A stretch of DNA of 34,263 bases from Asticcacaulis biprosthecium C19. Its GTDB lineage: Bacteria > Pseudomonadota > Alphaproteobacteria > Caulobacterales > Caulobacteraceae. The stretch is from contig NZ_GL883080.1 in the NCBI RefSeq assembly GCF_000204015.1, positions 247,776-282,038 of the forward strand. Reading direction: 5' to 3'. Made by a program: the position numbers and the translations under genes. The stretch's first letter is position 1. Each line of letters starts with the position of its first letter. Shown one piece after another: positions 8,101-16,237 of this stretch. Below the pieces are notes generated by a model. That model was not told the DNA's origin and made no database searches. It worked only from the letters and a program-made list of their open reading frames with translations.

Positions 8101-9427
8101 GGGCATGCAGCGAACGCCAGGTCTGGGCCGGGCGGGTGACGTCAAGGATATCGACGCGGAAACCGCGCGTCAGGTCCGAAGCGTCGAGGTCCGCCGGCGG
8201 GTGGTTGGCGCGCACGGCGGCGTCCAAACCGAAGGTCTTGTCGGCTTTTTCGCTGATATCGGCATGGCGGCGCGACTTGGCCAGCATAATTCCGGCGGTA
8301 CGCAAAGACGGCGCGGCCGCCTCGGGCTCGACCGGCTTGTCGTTGAACAGGTCGTCATTGACCTGGGTTGCCTGCATCGTCGGCAGGCTGGCGCCCAGCG
8401 CGATCGTCTTGTGGCCGGCGCCGTCGACATCGAGCTGGATCAGGTCCAGCCCGGCATTGGCCAGGGTGACGAAGCCGTTGGTCATCCTCGCTGGATTGAC
8501 CTCGGCGGCAAAGTCATGCTCGCCCAGGGTACAGCGAGTCACCGGGAAAACGTCGCGGACATCGGCCTGGCCGTTATTGGCGCGTGAGACGAAGGCCGAC
8601 AGCCGGACGACGCCGGTCGTCGGCAGGTCGCGGGCCGGGATCTCGAAATCGACAATCAGCCCGCACCACCGCGCCAAGTCGGGATAGTTGGTGACGGCCG
8701 AGGCGACGCGGTGCAGGTCGGTGTCGGCGGTCAGACGGTCGGCATTGGGCAGTTTCGGCGGCTTCTTGTGGCCGATCCAACTGGCGTTTTCGAGCGGATC
8801 GTCCGGCCCCTTTTTGGTGTAGCTGTGGGTCTCTTCCTTAAGCAGCGGTCGGTGATACAGCGAAAACACGTCCAGCAGGCCTTCCGGCGTTTTGGACAGC
8901 AGTTCCGGGCCGCGAGTGCGATAGCTGCCCAGCAGTTGCTCGGTCGTCGGCCGCGGCTTACGACGGAAGGACGGATCGGTATAGGGCCAACGCGCCTGGA
9001 CCAAGTCACCCGCCTTCGGCAGATCGTCATCGGACGCAAAACCCAGCTTGCCGTACAGGGTCTCGATCTGGTTGGCCAGTTGCGCTGTCGGATAGCTCAG
9101 GATGGTCTTGCCCTTCAGGTTCTTGAAGACATAGGGCTTGATCGGCGTGGTCTTGGGGAAGAGGGCGTTGAAGACGTCGTTGCGCGGCTGCGACAGCACC
9201 TTGACGCCGTCGGTCAGAGGCGTCCCCTGGCCGTCCAGCATCAGGCCGAAGCCGGCCTTGCCGACAATCTTGGCCCACATCGCCCACGAGTCGGGCAGGT
9301 CGGTGATGCGCGGCTGGCCTGACGTCACCTCGATGCGCGGGGCGATGTGCAGGCTGACCCGAAGGTCACCGTTGGCGTTGCGCCCCTGGGGGCAAAGGGT
9401 CCACAGGACCTGTTCACGAATAGCCAT
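5177..9427 (-). CDS. Giant uncharacterised protein, second gene of a two-protein cassette
   Basis: Predicted 1416 residues, starting MAIREQVLWTLCPQG. ATG 9427 is chosen because AAAGGG lies 9 bases before it; ATG 9433 (MTMAIREQ) has only 3 bases of spacing. There is no signal peptide or membrane helix. The chain is rich in beta-type segments. Stretches I recall from unannotated proteins of distant bacteria include the opening LxxxLxPxGR...LRVSLHIAPRIE, GLRVYLDRPWMTTGYNEMLA near residue 1055, YFPFVRLSVARYQPTSEPGC near residue 1190, and the ending RIVYAEGLEF. That recollection is unverified. A proline-rich linker (APPPPPPQVVYVIPTFGW) precedes the C-terminal third. The gene starts 13 bases after its partner's stop and is surely co-transcribed with it. 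The tail being nearly free of decay signals argues for selection. Function unknown; a large beta-rich binding or structural protein is the most I would infer. Confidence 0.85.
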   Translation of the reverse strand: MAIREQVLWTLCPQGRNANGDLRVSLHIAPRIEVTSGQPRITDLPDSWAMWAKIVGKAGFGLMLDGQGTPLTDGVKVLSQPRNDVFNALFPKTTPIKPYVFKNLKGKTILSYPTAQLANQIETLYGKLGFASDDDLPKAGDLVQARWPYTDPSFRRKPRPTTEQLLGSYRTRGPELLSKTPEGLLDVFSLYHRPLLKEETHSYTKKGPDDPLENASWIGHKKPPKLPNADRLTADTDLHRVASAVTNYPDLARWCGLIVDFEIPARDLPTTGVVRLSAFVSRANNGQADVRDVFPVTRCTLGEHDFAAEVNPARMTNGFVTLANAGLDLIQLDVDGAGHKTIALGASLPTMQATQVNDDLFNDKPVEPEAAAPSLRTAGIMLAKSRRHADISEKADKTFGLDAAVRANHPPADLDASDLTRGFRVDILDVTRPAQTWRSLHARQSHYVFRNGAAFTDQALQTLHWQREGTEVVGPAATIQEGFSGTSLTSSPDGSVADVYKLHEGLFVWRGWSLSAPEPFKVLVNDPGDLSGLSEDEQHAKMGAKEGAQVPPALPLDARFTPAPGSLPSLRFGRKYRARLRVVDLTGQSKPVDAAAPPVAISPEVTYRRYEPIETPVLTLVAPDITMGTGSVPFSAVQSKPEQGESMGRLALRTYWDKPERNTKSVVRNLAPPRVTQRFAETHGVCDKDWRPDPDKYEILGKQDHGFPETGMPSADWLNADPETATPFEGKPTTYAVAPKGFALPYLPDPYAVGICARLRRVGDKTWEDEIFLVYDIVNNGFPKGWPESSHPILIEGREDITEFKYIAATRTLEVPMPKACRQRVRLSCILAPDNLDKMAVWPLILKEANGKTIDRVRTRILEGKHWLFTPWREIELVHATQKPLKVPAFNAIKISRGKGQRDAIINTLTTPLSGLSTVRLDLDATWSEPDDNAAEIAAKSEPVVRPHAQHVVQLPTSRADGFVGDYSRQGLIHTLPDTRYRRISYTMTAVSRFKEFFEKSLRDSEKAMSVTSAEKVQWINNSAPPPPPQVVYVIPTFGWLADKQVKATRRTAGLRVYLDRPWMTTGYNEMLAVILPASDLPGTTGNLPHVTQWGRDPIRISADINAVSPPLSSFVLARTSGPIPAPGTDFPAIEGSNLAPNAFGGLSNVAIPGQDGLYAVAPHACGFDSDRQLWYADIAIRIPKGSYFPFVRLSVARYQPTSEPGCHLSSSVTCDFMQLSADRILVILPVGKAGGYAVFLYGDEPTDVKGDEKARIGDVELRVQVREGDSDEVLGWRDVGNPKLRSDGGVAIKRNATREHIELSDAADMAASRLATASLKTASGKGKPGSTPFAETAELPMAAVAPAGVAPASTAGVRLPQNLIWQTFIEAPAAPNKGYRRILVTETELYPSQVLNHEEPPALASRIVYAEGLEF

Positions 9428-9440
9428 GGTCATGGGCCCT

Positions 9441-12400
9441 TTATGCAAACGCCGAACAGTAATCCGTCCACATCTGCTTCTTCGGCACAAAGTCGAGGAA
9501 GAGCGGGTCGGCGTCGGAGCCGGCGAACTGGCGTTCGACCGAAATGTCCTGGGAGCAACTGAAGAACAGAATATCGATCTCGACCGTCAGCGTGGCGGTG
9601 CCGTACAGGCGCGTCTTGTTCGAAGTCTTTTCGTAGGTCAGGCCCAGGTGGAAGGTCAGCGACACCGTGATCAGCCCCAGCACCGACAGGTGACCGCCCA
9701 GTTCGATATAGCCTTCGAATGAGATCATCTGCTTGTCGGCCGGTTGGCCGATCCAGTGGAAATAGAAGCCGGCCTTGACATAGACCCCGCCCGAAGCCAC
9801 CCCCAAGTCGATTGACACCTGGGCGCCGAACTCCAGCGTGGCTTCCAGTTCCTGCACGCCGCCTGAACCGACGCGGATGGCAAAGAAGCCGCCGCCGCCC
9901 AGCATCGACACCGTCAGGTTGAACGGGTTGTGACGTTCGGCGAAGTTGAAGCGCGCGGTCGGGCCGTCGCCGTTGAACGGCAGGTCGAAACCGGCCCCCA
10001 GGCTGACATTCTGCAAGGTCAAGGCGCCGACCCCGATATCGGGCAGGCCCAGCGAATAGCTGGCAGAAATTCCGCCCGGGCCAACATCCAGTCCCGGCGG
10101 GTCGGAAAAACCGTCCATCGGGATAAAGCTGCGGAAGCCGTTGAGGAATTCCAGCGGGCCGCCGAACATCACACCGTTCTCGATGTCGAAGATCGGATCG
10201 ACCTCGGGCTTGCTACCTGGCCGCACCGTCAGGCTCAGCGACTGGAAGTTCAGGATGATGAAGCCGAACAGGTTGATCTTAAAGGCCTTCAGCGATGCCG
10301 TGACCGTGGCCTCAGGTTTTCCGCCGTCCTTGGCTACGACCAGGGTCGAGACCACGCGAAGCTGCGGATTGGCCTGCGATCCGCTGAACGGGCGCGAGAC
10401 GAAAATGCCGGCGCCGCCGGTCGGGGTCTTCACATTGGCCTGGGTCAGGTCGTAGGTGGTGGTGACCTCGGTGCCGGTGGTCACGGTCTTCAGTTGCGGC
10501 ACGCCCGGCGCCGAGCCACCCAGGACCAGCGGCGCAAGAATGTCTGCGATATCGACGACGCCCAGAAGTTTCATCCCGCTCAGCGCATCCAGCGGCAGCT
10601 TGCCGTCGGGCGCGAGATATTGTCCGACGTCGTTGAGCACACCCAACTTGCGCGACAATCCGTCAGGCTTGAGGCTGGGCGCCAGCAGCCCGCCGAACTT
10701 GTCCGTCGGCTTATCCTGCACCGACGGAACGGCCAGGGGGGTAAAGCCGAACACCACCTCGCCGGGATTGTCCCCGCCCAGGCCCTTCTGCAGGAAGGTG
10801 TCGTGGTAGGTGATCGTCGGATTGGCGGTGTGGCCGAGCAGGTTTTTCAGCGCCGGGACTTCGATCTGGGCGCTGAGGATTCCGGGATAGAAATGCGCCC
10901 CGTCGGGCGAACCGCCAGCCGGTGTGGCGCGGAACACCAGTTCCGACGTGTGATAATCGCTTTCGCCGGGCTCCAAGGCCCCGCCCTCGATATCGACGGC
11001 CGGGGTCAGGCGGATGAGTTGCCGGTCCAGCGCCAGTTTGCGGCGCTCGGTCACCGTCGCGTGGTTGCCATTGTAGTACTTGCTGACCTGCTGGACACTC
11101 GTCGGCTTTTGATTGCGCGTGCCGGAGATGAAAATCAGCGGCATGTCAGCCACCGTCTGGCGGCCGGCAGCGTCGCTGAAGATCATATGGAACAGGATAT
11201 CGCCGCCGCCGGCCATCCGCTTCGGCCAGAAGGTCTGGAAGGCGTTGGCCGGATTACCGTAATAGCCAGCGGTCAGCGGCTCGATCATCTGCGGCGCCTG
11301 CATGTCCGGCGTCTGTTGGGTGGTGATCTCGACCCGGGTGAAGGGGAAGTCGCGTCCCTGCCACATCTGGCCGTCGCCGGGGAAGGTGCGCAGGCGCTGG
11401 CGCACGATGATGTAGTATTTCTGCAGCACGGCGGCGACACGGCCACCGTCGCTCTGACCTGAGAACTTGCGCTCGGAGACCTTGATCAGCGAGGCGGCGT
11501 GGCCGAACGGGTAGAGAAAGCCGTCATAGATGACGCGAACAAACTGGTCGCGGCCGATCGAGGTAATGTGTTTCCACGCCACCAGGTCGCTATCGAGCGC
11601 CAGATTGTCGCTCCACAGGCCTTCAGCGTCCATCGAACCGCCTAATGCGGTGAGCCGCAGATGCCGCGCCGTAGCAGGCAAGGGCGTACGCGGTGTGCCA
11701 TTCAGCGCCGTCGGCGCCGACATCAGAGCCACCAGGTCACGGCGGTCGCGGGGATCCAGCGGCCAGGTCGGGCAGGGGAAGGTGTCTCCCAGGCAGAATT
11801 GGCCCTCGAACGGACCGTCGTCGGCATGGACGGCGCGCAGGGGCTGGGGCGTGTCACCCAACACCCAGTTACTGACCCGCGTGCCCATGCGGGTGTGCCA
11901 CAGCTCGGCGAACGGCGAGCCGTGATCGACGACGTCGCTGGCGTGGGTAAAGCCGGCCGTCGACAAAGGCGTCATGTGCAGGCGGAAGGGGATTTCGATG
12001 TCGGTGGCGTTGGGGTTGACGCTGCCGTTCTCCAACGGCTTGCGGTCCTCGTTCTGTTCGACCCGCATGACGGTGCCGACCAGCCCGCCCCGCGTCTGGG
12101 TGACGCCGCGACGGGTTTGCGCCAGATGCTTTGTCGCCTCGGCATTGACATAGAGTTTGAACTTCTGGCCGTTGCGCCCCTTCATCGGCTGCAGGACCTT
12201 GGCTTCGTCGGTGGACATCTGGTCAGGCGCGAGCGTCGCCTTGATTTCGTAGTCGATCAGGTCATCGATGACCTCGTCCGACAGGACAATGCCGGCATCG
12301 GCGGAACTGGCAATGGCCTCGGCGACCTTGCGGGCCGCGCGCTTCAACAGGGCCTCGACGGCCGGGTAGGCGTGCAGGGCGTCCTTCTGCTGGTTGGCAA

Positions 12401-13145
12401 TAAAGGTGAGGCGATCGCGGATCTGGTCGAAGGCGTGCAGTTCGGTCATGACGCCGGGAAGGCTGCCGGCGCGGGTGTCGAGATTGAGCGGCCAGGCGGC
12501 GCAGGCATCCAGCACGGCCTGCGCGGTGAAGTCGATCTCACTGGTGCCCGACGGCATGATGTAGGCGAGGCGCGACGGGCCGGCGATATAGGCGCGCGCC
12601 GTATCGGCCTTGCTGATCGGCAGCTTGGCGCCCGGATCGGGATTGACCGCAACACTTTCGTTGGTCTGAACGTCGGGCATGCCCTGGCCCTGAGTGTCAG
12701 GCCAGGTGCTTTCCATGATGGCCTGGGGCTGGTGCTGGACGATCATCAGCGCACGGTTGCCGTTGCGGCGGATCTTGCGGTTCTTGCCGGAACCCGAGAC
12801 ATGAGCATTGACCAGGCGGATATTGAGCACCACCAGGTCGCGCGGACGGATCAGGGTGAATTCGGTCAGGTTATCGGCCAGCCGGAAGGCCTCGGGCGAG
12901 ATGACCTGCAGGCCGTTGCCCTTTGGCACGACGATCTTGCTTGCATCCAGCACCTTGCGGGCGTCCTGACCCAGAACCGGGGCGGCGGCGCCTGCCAGCA
13001 GAAAACTGACGAGAAGTCGACGAGTAAGCCGGACCTCTTCCGCCGCAGCCTTGAGCAACGACTTGGATGTCGTTGATTTTGAAGGGGTCCTTCCGGCTTT
13101 GGCCGGTTTAGATGAGGGCGTTGCCCCCGTGTCCTTTTTGGACAT
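9441..13145 (-). CDS. Giant uncharacterised protein with Tat-like leader, first gene of the cassette
   Basis: Predicted 1234 residues from ATG 13145 (MSKKDTGATPSS); a TTG 12 bases upstream is less likely. A basic, Ser/Lys-rich leader of about 38 residues precedes LTRRLLVSFLLAGAAAPVLG, which looks like a twin-arginine signal (T-R-R-L-L) with a possible cut before QDARK. If the long leader stays inside, it would instead be an anchor. The middle contains EIPFRLHMTPLSTAGFTHAS and AELWHTRMG near residues 390-425. The C-terminal 350 residues are Gly-rich alternating beta strands (for example ISASYSLGLPDIGVGALTLQ) ending with a Cys-containing strand and DYCSAFA. I recall the same motifs in unannotated large proteins of other phyla, unverified. 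It is transcribed first, divergent from a peptidase gene. No enzyme motif is visible. Confidence 0.85.
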   Translation of the reverse strand: MSKKDTGATPSSKPAKAGRTPSKSTTSKSLLKAAAEEVRLTRRLLVSFLLAGAAAPVLGQDARKVLDASKIVVPKGNGLQVISPEAFRLADNLTEFTLIRPRDLVVLNIRLVNAHVSGSGKNRKIRRNGNRALMIVQHQPQAIMESTWPDTQGQGMPDVQTNESVAVNPDPGAKLPISKADTARAYIAGPSRLAYIMPSGTSEIDFTAQAVLDACAAWPLNLDTRAGSLPGVMTELHAFDQIRDRLTFIANQQKDALHAYPAVEALLKRAARKVAEAIASSADAGIVLSDEVIDDLIDYEIKATLAPDQMSTDEAKVLQPMKGRNGQKFKLYVNAEATKHLAQTRRGVTQTRGGLVGTVMRVEQNEDRKPLENGSVNPNATDIEIPFRLHMTPLSTAGFTHASDVVDHGSPFAELWHTRMGTRVSNWVLGDTPQPLRAVHADDGPFEGQFCLGDTFPCPTWPLDPRDRRDLVALMSAPTALNGTPRTPLPATARHLRLTALGGSMDAEGLWSDNLALDSDLVAWKHITSIGRDQFVRVIYDGFLYPFGHAASLIKVSERKFSGQSDGGRVAAVLQKYYIIVRQRLRTFPGDGQMWQGRDFPFTRVEITTQQTPDMQAPQMIEPLTAGYYGNPANAFQTFWPKRMAGGGDILFHMIFSDAAGRQTVADMPLIFISGTRNQKPTSVQQVSKYYNGNHATVTERRKLALDRQLIRLTPAVDIEGGALEPGESDYHTSELVFRATPAGGSPDGAHFYPGILSAQIEVPALKNLLGHTANPTITYHDTFLQKGLGGDNPGEVVFGFTPLAVPSVQDKPTDKFGGLLAPSLKPDGLSRKLGVLNDVGQYLAPDGKLPLDALSGMKLLGVVDIADILAPLVLGGSAPGVPQLKTVTTGTEVTTTYDLTQANVKTPTGGAGIFVSRPFSGSQANPQLRVVSTLVVAKDGGKPEATVTASLKAFKINLFGFIILNFQSLSLTVRPGSKPEVDPIFDIENGVMFGGPLEFLNGFRSFIPMDGFSDPPGLDVGPGGISASYSLGLPDIGVGALTLQNVSLGAGFDLPFNGDGPTARFNFAERHNPFNLTVSMLGGGGFFAIRVGSGGVQELEATLEFGAQVSIDLGVASGGVYVKAGFYFHWIGQPADKQMISFEGYIELGGHLSVLGLITVSLTFHLGLTYEKTSNKTRLYGTATLTVEIDILFFSCSQDISVERQFAGSDADPLFLDFVPKKQMWTDYCSAFA

Positions 13146-13360
13146 GTCTGCACCCAACCCTGTTCTACACGTTGACCATATCAGGGTTTTTCCGGTCGTC
13201 TACCCCAATTTCGAATCAAAACCCTGTCGGTGTCCTCAGCGGACACGGACGTGGCGGCGAAGCACCAAACGATTATAGCCAGCAACGAAGCCGTTGCGCC
13301 TGCGGTAACCGGGTGTACAGTGTTGCGACAAGAATGGTGGTTCAAAGACTGGAATTTCTC
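13146..13360. promoter_or_regulatory. Divergent intergenic region between giant cassette and peptidase gene
   Basis: These 215 bases separate two outward-facing transcription units and should hold both promoters. Visible structures are an inverted pair CAGGGTTTT (13182-13190) and AAAACCCTG (13218-13226), 27 bases apart, and a small hairpin GTGTCC-TCAGC-GGACAC at 13230-13246. No convincing -35/-10 pair was found on either strand, so this is only a location for regulation. Confidence 0.35.
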
Positions 13361-15289
13361 ATGCACAAATTGGCACGTTTCGTATCCTTGACCGCCATGA
13401 TCGTCTTTGTCCCAGTAGGCTCGGCCTTTGCCGATGCCGAAAAGCCGGCGGCCCTGGTCGCGGACGGCATTCCCGCCGTTCCGGACGCCATGGTCGCCAA
13501 GACGCGGCCCTATATGGAGTTCCGCACCGCATCCTTCGCGTCCTGGAATCCCAACGACAAATCGATGTTGATCACCACCCGCTTCGGCAATACGGCACAG
13601 TTGCACCAGGTGGCCGGGCCGATGATGGACCGCCGCCAGATCAGCTTCGAAGCCGAGCCGGTCAGCGGTTCCTGGTCGCCAAAGGGTGATGTGCTGATCA
13701 CCCAAAAAGATACCGGCGGCAATGAGTTCTTTCAGCTCTATAGGTTGAAGGACGGCCGGCTGACCCTGCTGACCGACGCAAAGAGCCGCAACTCCGGCAA
13801 TGCCTGGAGCCAGGACGGGCAATATTTCGCCTATACCTCGACGCGCCGCAACGGCAGCGACAACGACATCTATATCATTGATCCGCGCGATCCGGCCTCC
13901 AACCGGCTGGTGGCCCAGGTCAAGGGCGGCGGCTGGAGGTTGAGCGATTTCGCACCCGACGGCAAAACCGCAGTCGTGGCGGAATATCTTTCGGTCACCA
14001 AGTCGAACCTCTATGTGCTCGACATCGCCTCGGGCGTCATGACGCCGATCGGCGACTTGAAGAAAGACATCTCGTATGGCGGTGCCGAGTTTGCACCAGA
14101 TGGTAAGCTCTGGGTCACTTCCGACGAAGGCTCGGACTTCCAGCGACTGGGTGTTCTCGACGTCAAGACCGGCAAATTCACGCCGAAATCTCCCGAGCCG
14201 AAATGGGATATCCAGAGTTTCGACATCGCCGACGACGGCAGCTTTCTGGTCTACAGCATCAACGAAGCCGGCGCCGAAAAGGTCAAGGTGATGGACCTGA
14301 AGACCGGCGCTGTCCGCACCGTCGAAGATCTGCCAGCCGGCAATGTCGGTGGGATCGATATCGCACCGTGGGGGACGATCGGCCTGACCTTTACTTCGGC
14401 GCGCAGCGCCGCCGATGCCTACAGCATCGATCCGAAGACCCTGGCCGTCACGCGCTGGACGCAATCGGAGACCGGGGGGCTGGACGTCACAAAGAACGTC
14501 GAGCCGGAGTTCGTCGAAGTCAAATCGTTCGATGGCGAGCCCGTGTCGGGCTTCCTCTATCGTCCCGATCCTGCGAAATTCCCCGGCAAGCGGCCGTTGA
14601 TCGTCAATGTCCATGGCGGGCCGGAATCGCAGTTTGCGCCTGGCTTTATGGGGCGGACCAACTACCTGCTCAACGAATTGGGCATCGCCGTCTTTTATCC
14701 CAATGTTCGTGGTTCGACCGGCTTCGGCAAGCGTTTTGTCGGCCTCGATAACGGGCCTTTCCTGCGGGAAGATTCGGTCAAGGATATAGGCGCCTTCCTC
14801 GACCGTTTCGACGCGGATGCCGGTATCGACAAGAACCGCGTCGCCGTTACCGGCGGCTCCTATGGCGGCTATGTCTGCTACGCCGCCGCCATCCGCTACG
14901 GCGCGCGCCTGAAGGGCGCCAACTGCGTCGTCGCTATCTCCAACTTCGTCACCTTCCTGGAAAATACCCAGAGCTATCGCCGCGACCTGCGCCGCGTCGA
15001 ATACGGCGACGAGCGCGACCCCAAGCAACGCGCCAAGCTGCTGGAAATCTCGCCACTGACGGCGGCCGACAAGTTCAACATACCGCTGCTGGTGGTCACC
15101 GGCGCCAATGACCCGCGCGTACCGGCCTCCGAAGCTGACCAGATCATCGCCGCCGTTCGCGCCAAGGGCGGTACCGCCTGGCACCTGCTGGGCCAGGACG
15201 AAGGGCACGGTTTTGCCAAGAAGGTGAATCAGGACTATCAGTTCTGGGTGGGTCTCATGTTCTGGGAGCAGACCCTGCTGAAGGAGTAG
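13361..15289 (+). CDS. S9 family serine peptidase (prolyl oligopeptidase/acylaminoacyl-peptidase type), exported
   Basis: Predicted 642 residues. It starts with MHKLARFVSLTAMIVFVPVG and a cleavage site near SAFADA, so export to the periplasm is expected. ATG 13334, nine codons earlier, is possible but would lengthen the signal. Residues about 60-380 carry WD-like beta-propeller repeats (WNPNDKSMLITT, WSPKGDVLIT, WSQDGQYFAYTSTR, FAPDGKTAVV). The C-terminal alpha/beta hydrolase has the oxyanion-region motif VNVHGGPESQ, nucleophile Ser500 in GGSYGGY, Asp584 in TGANDPRVP and His616 in DEGHGF, a complete catalytic triad. It should cut peptides after proline or act on small acylated peptides; the substrate is unknown. 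The DUF1304 gene starts 4 bases after its stop, with AAGGAG inside its last codons. Confidence 0.9.
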   Translation: MHKLARFVSLTAMIVFVPVGSAFADAEKPAALVADGIPAVPDAMVAKTRPYMEFRTASFASWNPNDKSMLITTRFGNTAQLHQVAGPMMDRRQISFEAEPVSGSWSPKGDVLITQKDTGGNEFFQLYRLKDGRLTLLTDAKSRNSGNAWSQDGQYFAYTSTRRNGSDNDIYIIDPRDPASNRLVAQVKGGGWRLSDFAPDGKTAVVAEYLSVTKSNLYVLDIASGVMTPIGDLKKDISYGGAEFAPDGKLWVTSDEGSDFQRLGVLDVKTGKFTPKSPEPKWDIQSFDIADDGSFLVYSINEAGAEKVKVMDLKTGAVRTVEDLPAGNVGGIDIAPWGTIGLTFTSARSAADAYSIDPKTLAVTRWTQSETGGLDVTKNVEPEFVEVKSFDGEPVSGFLYRPDPAKFPGKRPLIVNVHGGPESQFAPGFMGRTNYLLNELGIAVFYPNVRGSTGFGKRFVGLDNGPFLREDSVKDIGAFLDRFDADAGIDKNRVAVTGGSYGGYVCYAAAIRYGARLKGANCVVAISNFVTFLENTQSYRRDLRRVEYGDERDPKQRAKLLEISPLTAADKFNIPLLVVTGANDPRVPASEADQIIAAVRAKGGTAWHLLGQDEGHGFAKKVNQDYQFWVGLMFWEQTLLKE

Positions 15290-15293
15290 GGGC

Positions 15294-15641
15294 ATGAAAA
15301 TCGCCGATATCGCCGTCCTGATCGTCGCCGCCTTGCACGGCGCCTTTCTGGTGCTGGAGATGTTCTTGTGGAACACGCCGTTCGGCCGAAAAACCTTCGG
15401 CCTGACGCCGGAATTCGCGGCACAGTCGGCCAAACTCGCTGCCAACCAGGGGCTCTACAATGGCTTCCTGGCGGTTGGCCTGGTGCTGGCGGTGTGGGGG
15501 CATGACTTTTATGCCAAGATATTCCTGCTGACCTGCGTCATCGTCGCCGGCCTGTACGCCGGGTTTACCGTCAAAAAGTCTATCCTGGTCATCCAGGCAC
15601 TCCCGGCATTGATCGCCCTGGTGCTGCTGCACTTCCCGTGA
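15294..15641 (+). CDS. DUF1304 family small membrane protein
   Basis: Predicted 115 residues with four hydrophobic helices: ADIAVLIVAALHGAFLVLEM, YNGFLAVGLVLAVWG, AKIFLLTCVIVAGLYAGF and LVIQALPALIALVLLHF. The motif ANQGLYNGFLA between helices one and two is the hallmark of the DUF1304 inner-membrane family, whose function is not known. Length and topology match that family. It is translationally linked on both sides: its ribosome site lies in the 3' end of the peptidase gene, and its TGA overlaps the GTG start of the methyltransferase gene. Co-regulation with the peptidase is likely, but a shared function cannot be inferred. Confidence 0.88.
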   Translation: MKIADIAVLIVAALHGAFLVLEMFLWNTPFGRKTFGLTPEFAAQSAKLAANQGLYNGFLAVGLVLAVWGHDFYAKIFLLTCVIVAGLYAGFTVKKSILVIQALPALIALVLLHFP

Positions 15642-16237
15642 GCGCCGCCGACGCCATCATAGAACTGTACGACCGGCGGGCCCTTGACTGGGACGCTGAC
15701 CGCGGCCGCGACCTGTTCGAGCGGCCGTGGCTGGACCGGTTCGCGGCCCTGCTGGCGGTGGGCGGAACGGTGCTCGATAGCGGCTGCGGGTCTGGCGATC
15801 CGATCGCGCGACATTTCCTGGAGAGCGGATATAATCTGACCGGCGTCGACTCTGGTGGCAACATGATCGCCATCTGCCGCGAGAAGTTTCCCGACGCAGA
15901 CTGGACCGTTTCGGACATGCGGGACCTCAATCTGGACAGGGCTTTCGACGGTATGCTCGCCTGGCACAGCCTGTTTCATTTGACGCCAGACGACCAGAGG
16001 AAAATGTTTCCCGTTTTTCGGAAGCACGCCAGATCGGGCACCGCACTGATGTTCACCTCGGGCAGCGACCACAACGAAATCGTCGGTCAATGGCACGAAG
16101 AGCCGCTGTATCACGGCAGCCTGTCACAAGACGAATATCGCACTCTGCTGGGCGCCAACGGCTTCGATATCGTGCATCACATCATCAGCGACCCGGCGTG
16201 CGGCAGCGCCACCGTCTGGCTCGCACGCGCCCGATGA
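15638..16237 (+). CDS. Class I SAM-dependent methyltransferase
   Basis: Predicted 199 residues. It starts at GTG 15638, which overlaps the upstream stop as GTGA. The fold is visible from motif I, VLDSGCGSG (residues 45-53), which binds S-adenosylmethionine, then GVDSGGNMI (acidic end of strand 2), SDMRDLNLD and AWHSLFHLTPDDQ (motif IV region). There is no signal peptide. The acceptor is unknown. The sequence fits the small-molecule methyltransferase group more than rRNA methylases, although the next gene modifies RNA, so an RNA substrate cannot be excluded. It ends in an ATGA overlap with that gene, which indicates translational coupling. Confidence 0.88.
   Translation: MSAADAIIELYDRRALDWDADRGRDLFERPWLDRFAALLAVGGTVLDSGCGSGDPIARHFLESGYNLTGVDSGGNMIAICREKFPDADWTVSDMRDLNLDRAFDGMLAWHSLFHLTPDDQRKMFPVFRKHARSGTALMFTSGSDHNEIVGQWHEEPLYHGSLSQDEYRTLLGANGFDIVHHIISDPACGSATVWLARAR

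Noticed and set aside
6782-8587. Long open frames antisense to the giant cassette (also 9930-11462 and 11661-13076 on plus)
   Set aside because: They mirror high-G+C codon bias of the minus-strand genes, have Arg/Gly/Gln-heavy low-sense composition and no ribosome sites; the opposite frames are far longer and protein-like.
13181-15445. 754-codon open frame antisense to the S9 peptidase
   Set aside because: The peptidase has a signal peptide and full catalytic triad; the antisense product has no recognisable motif.
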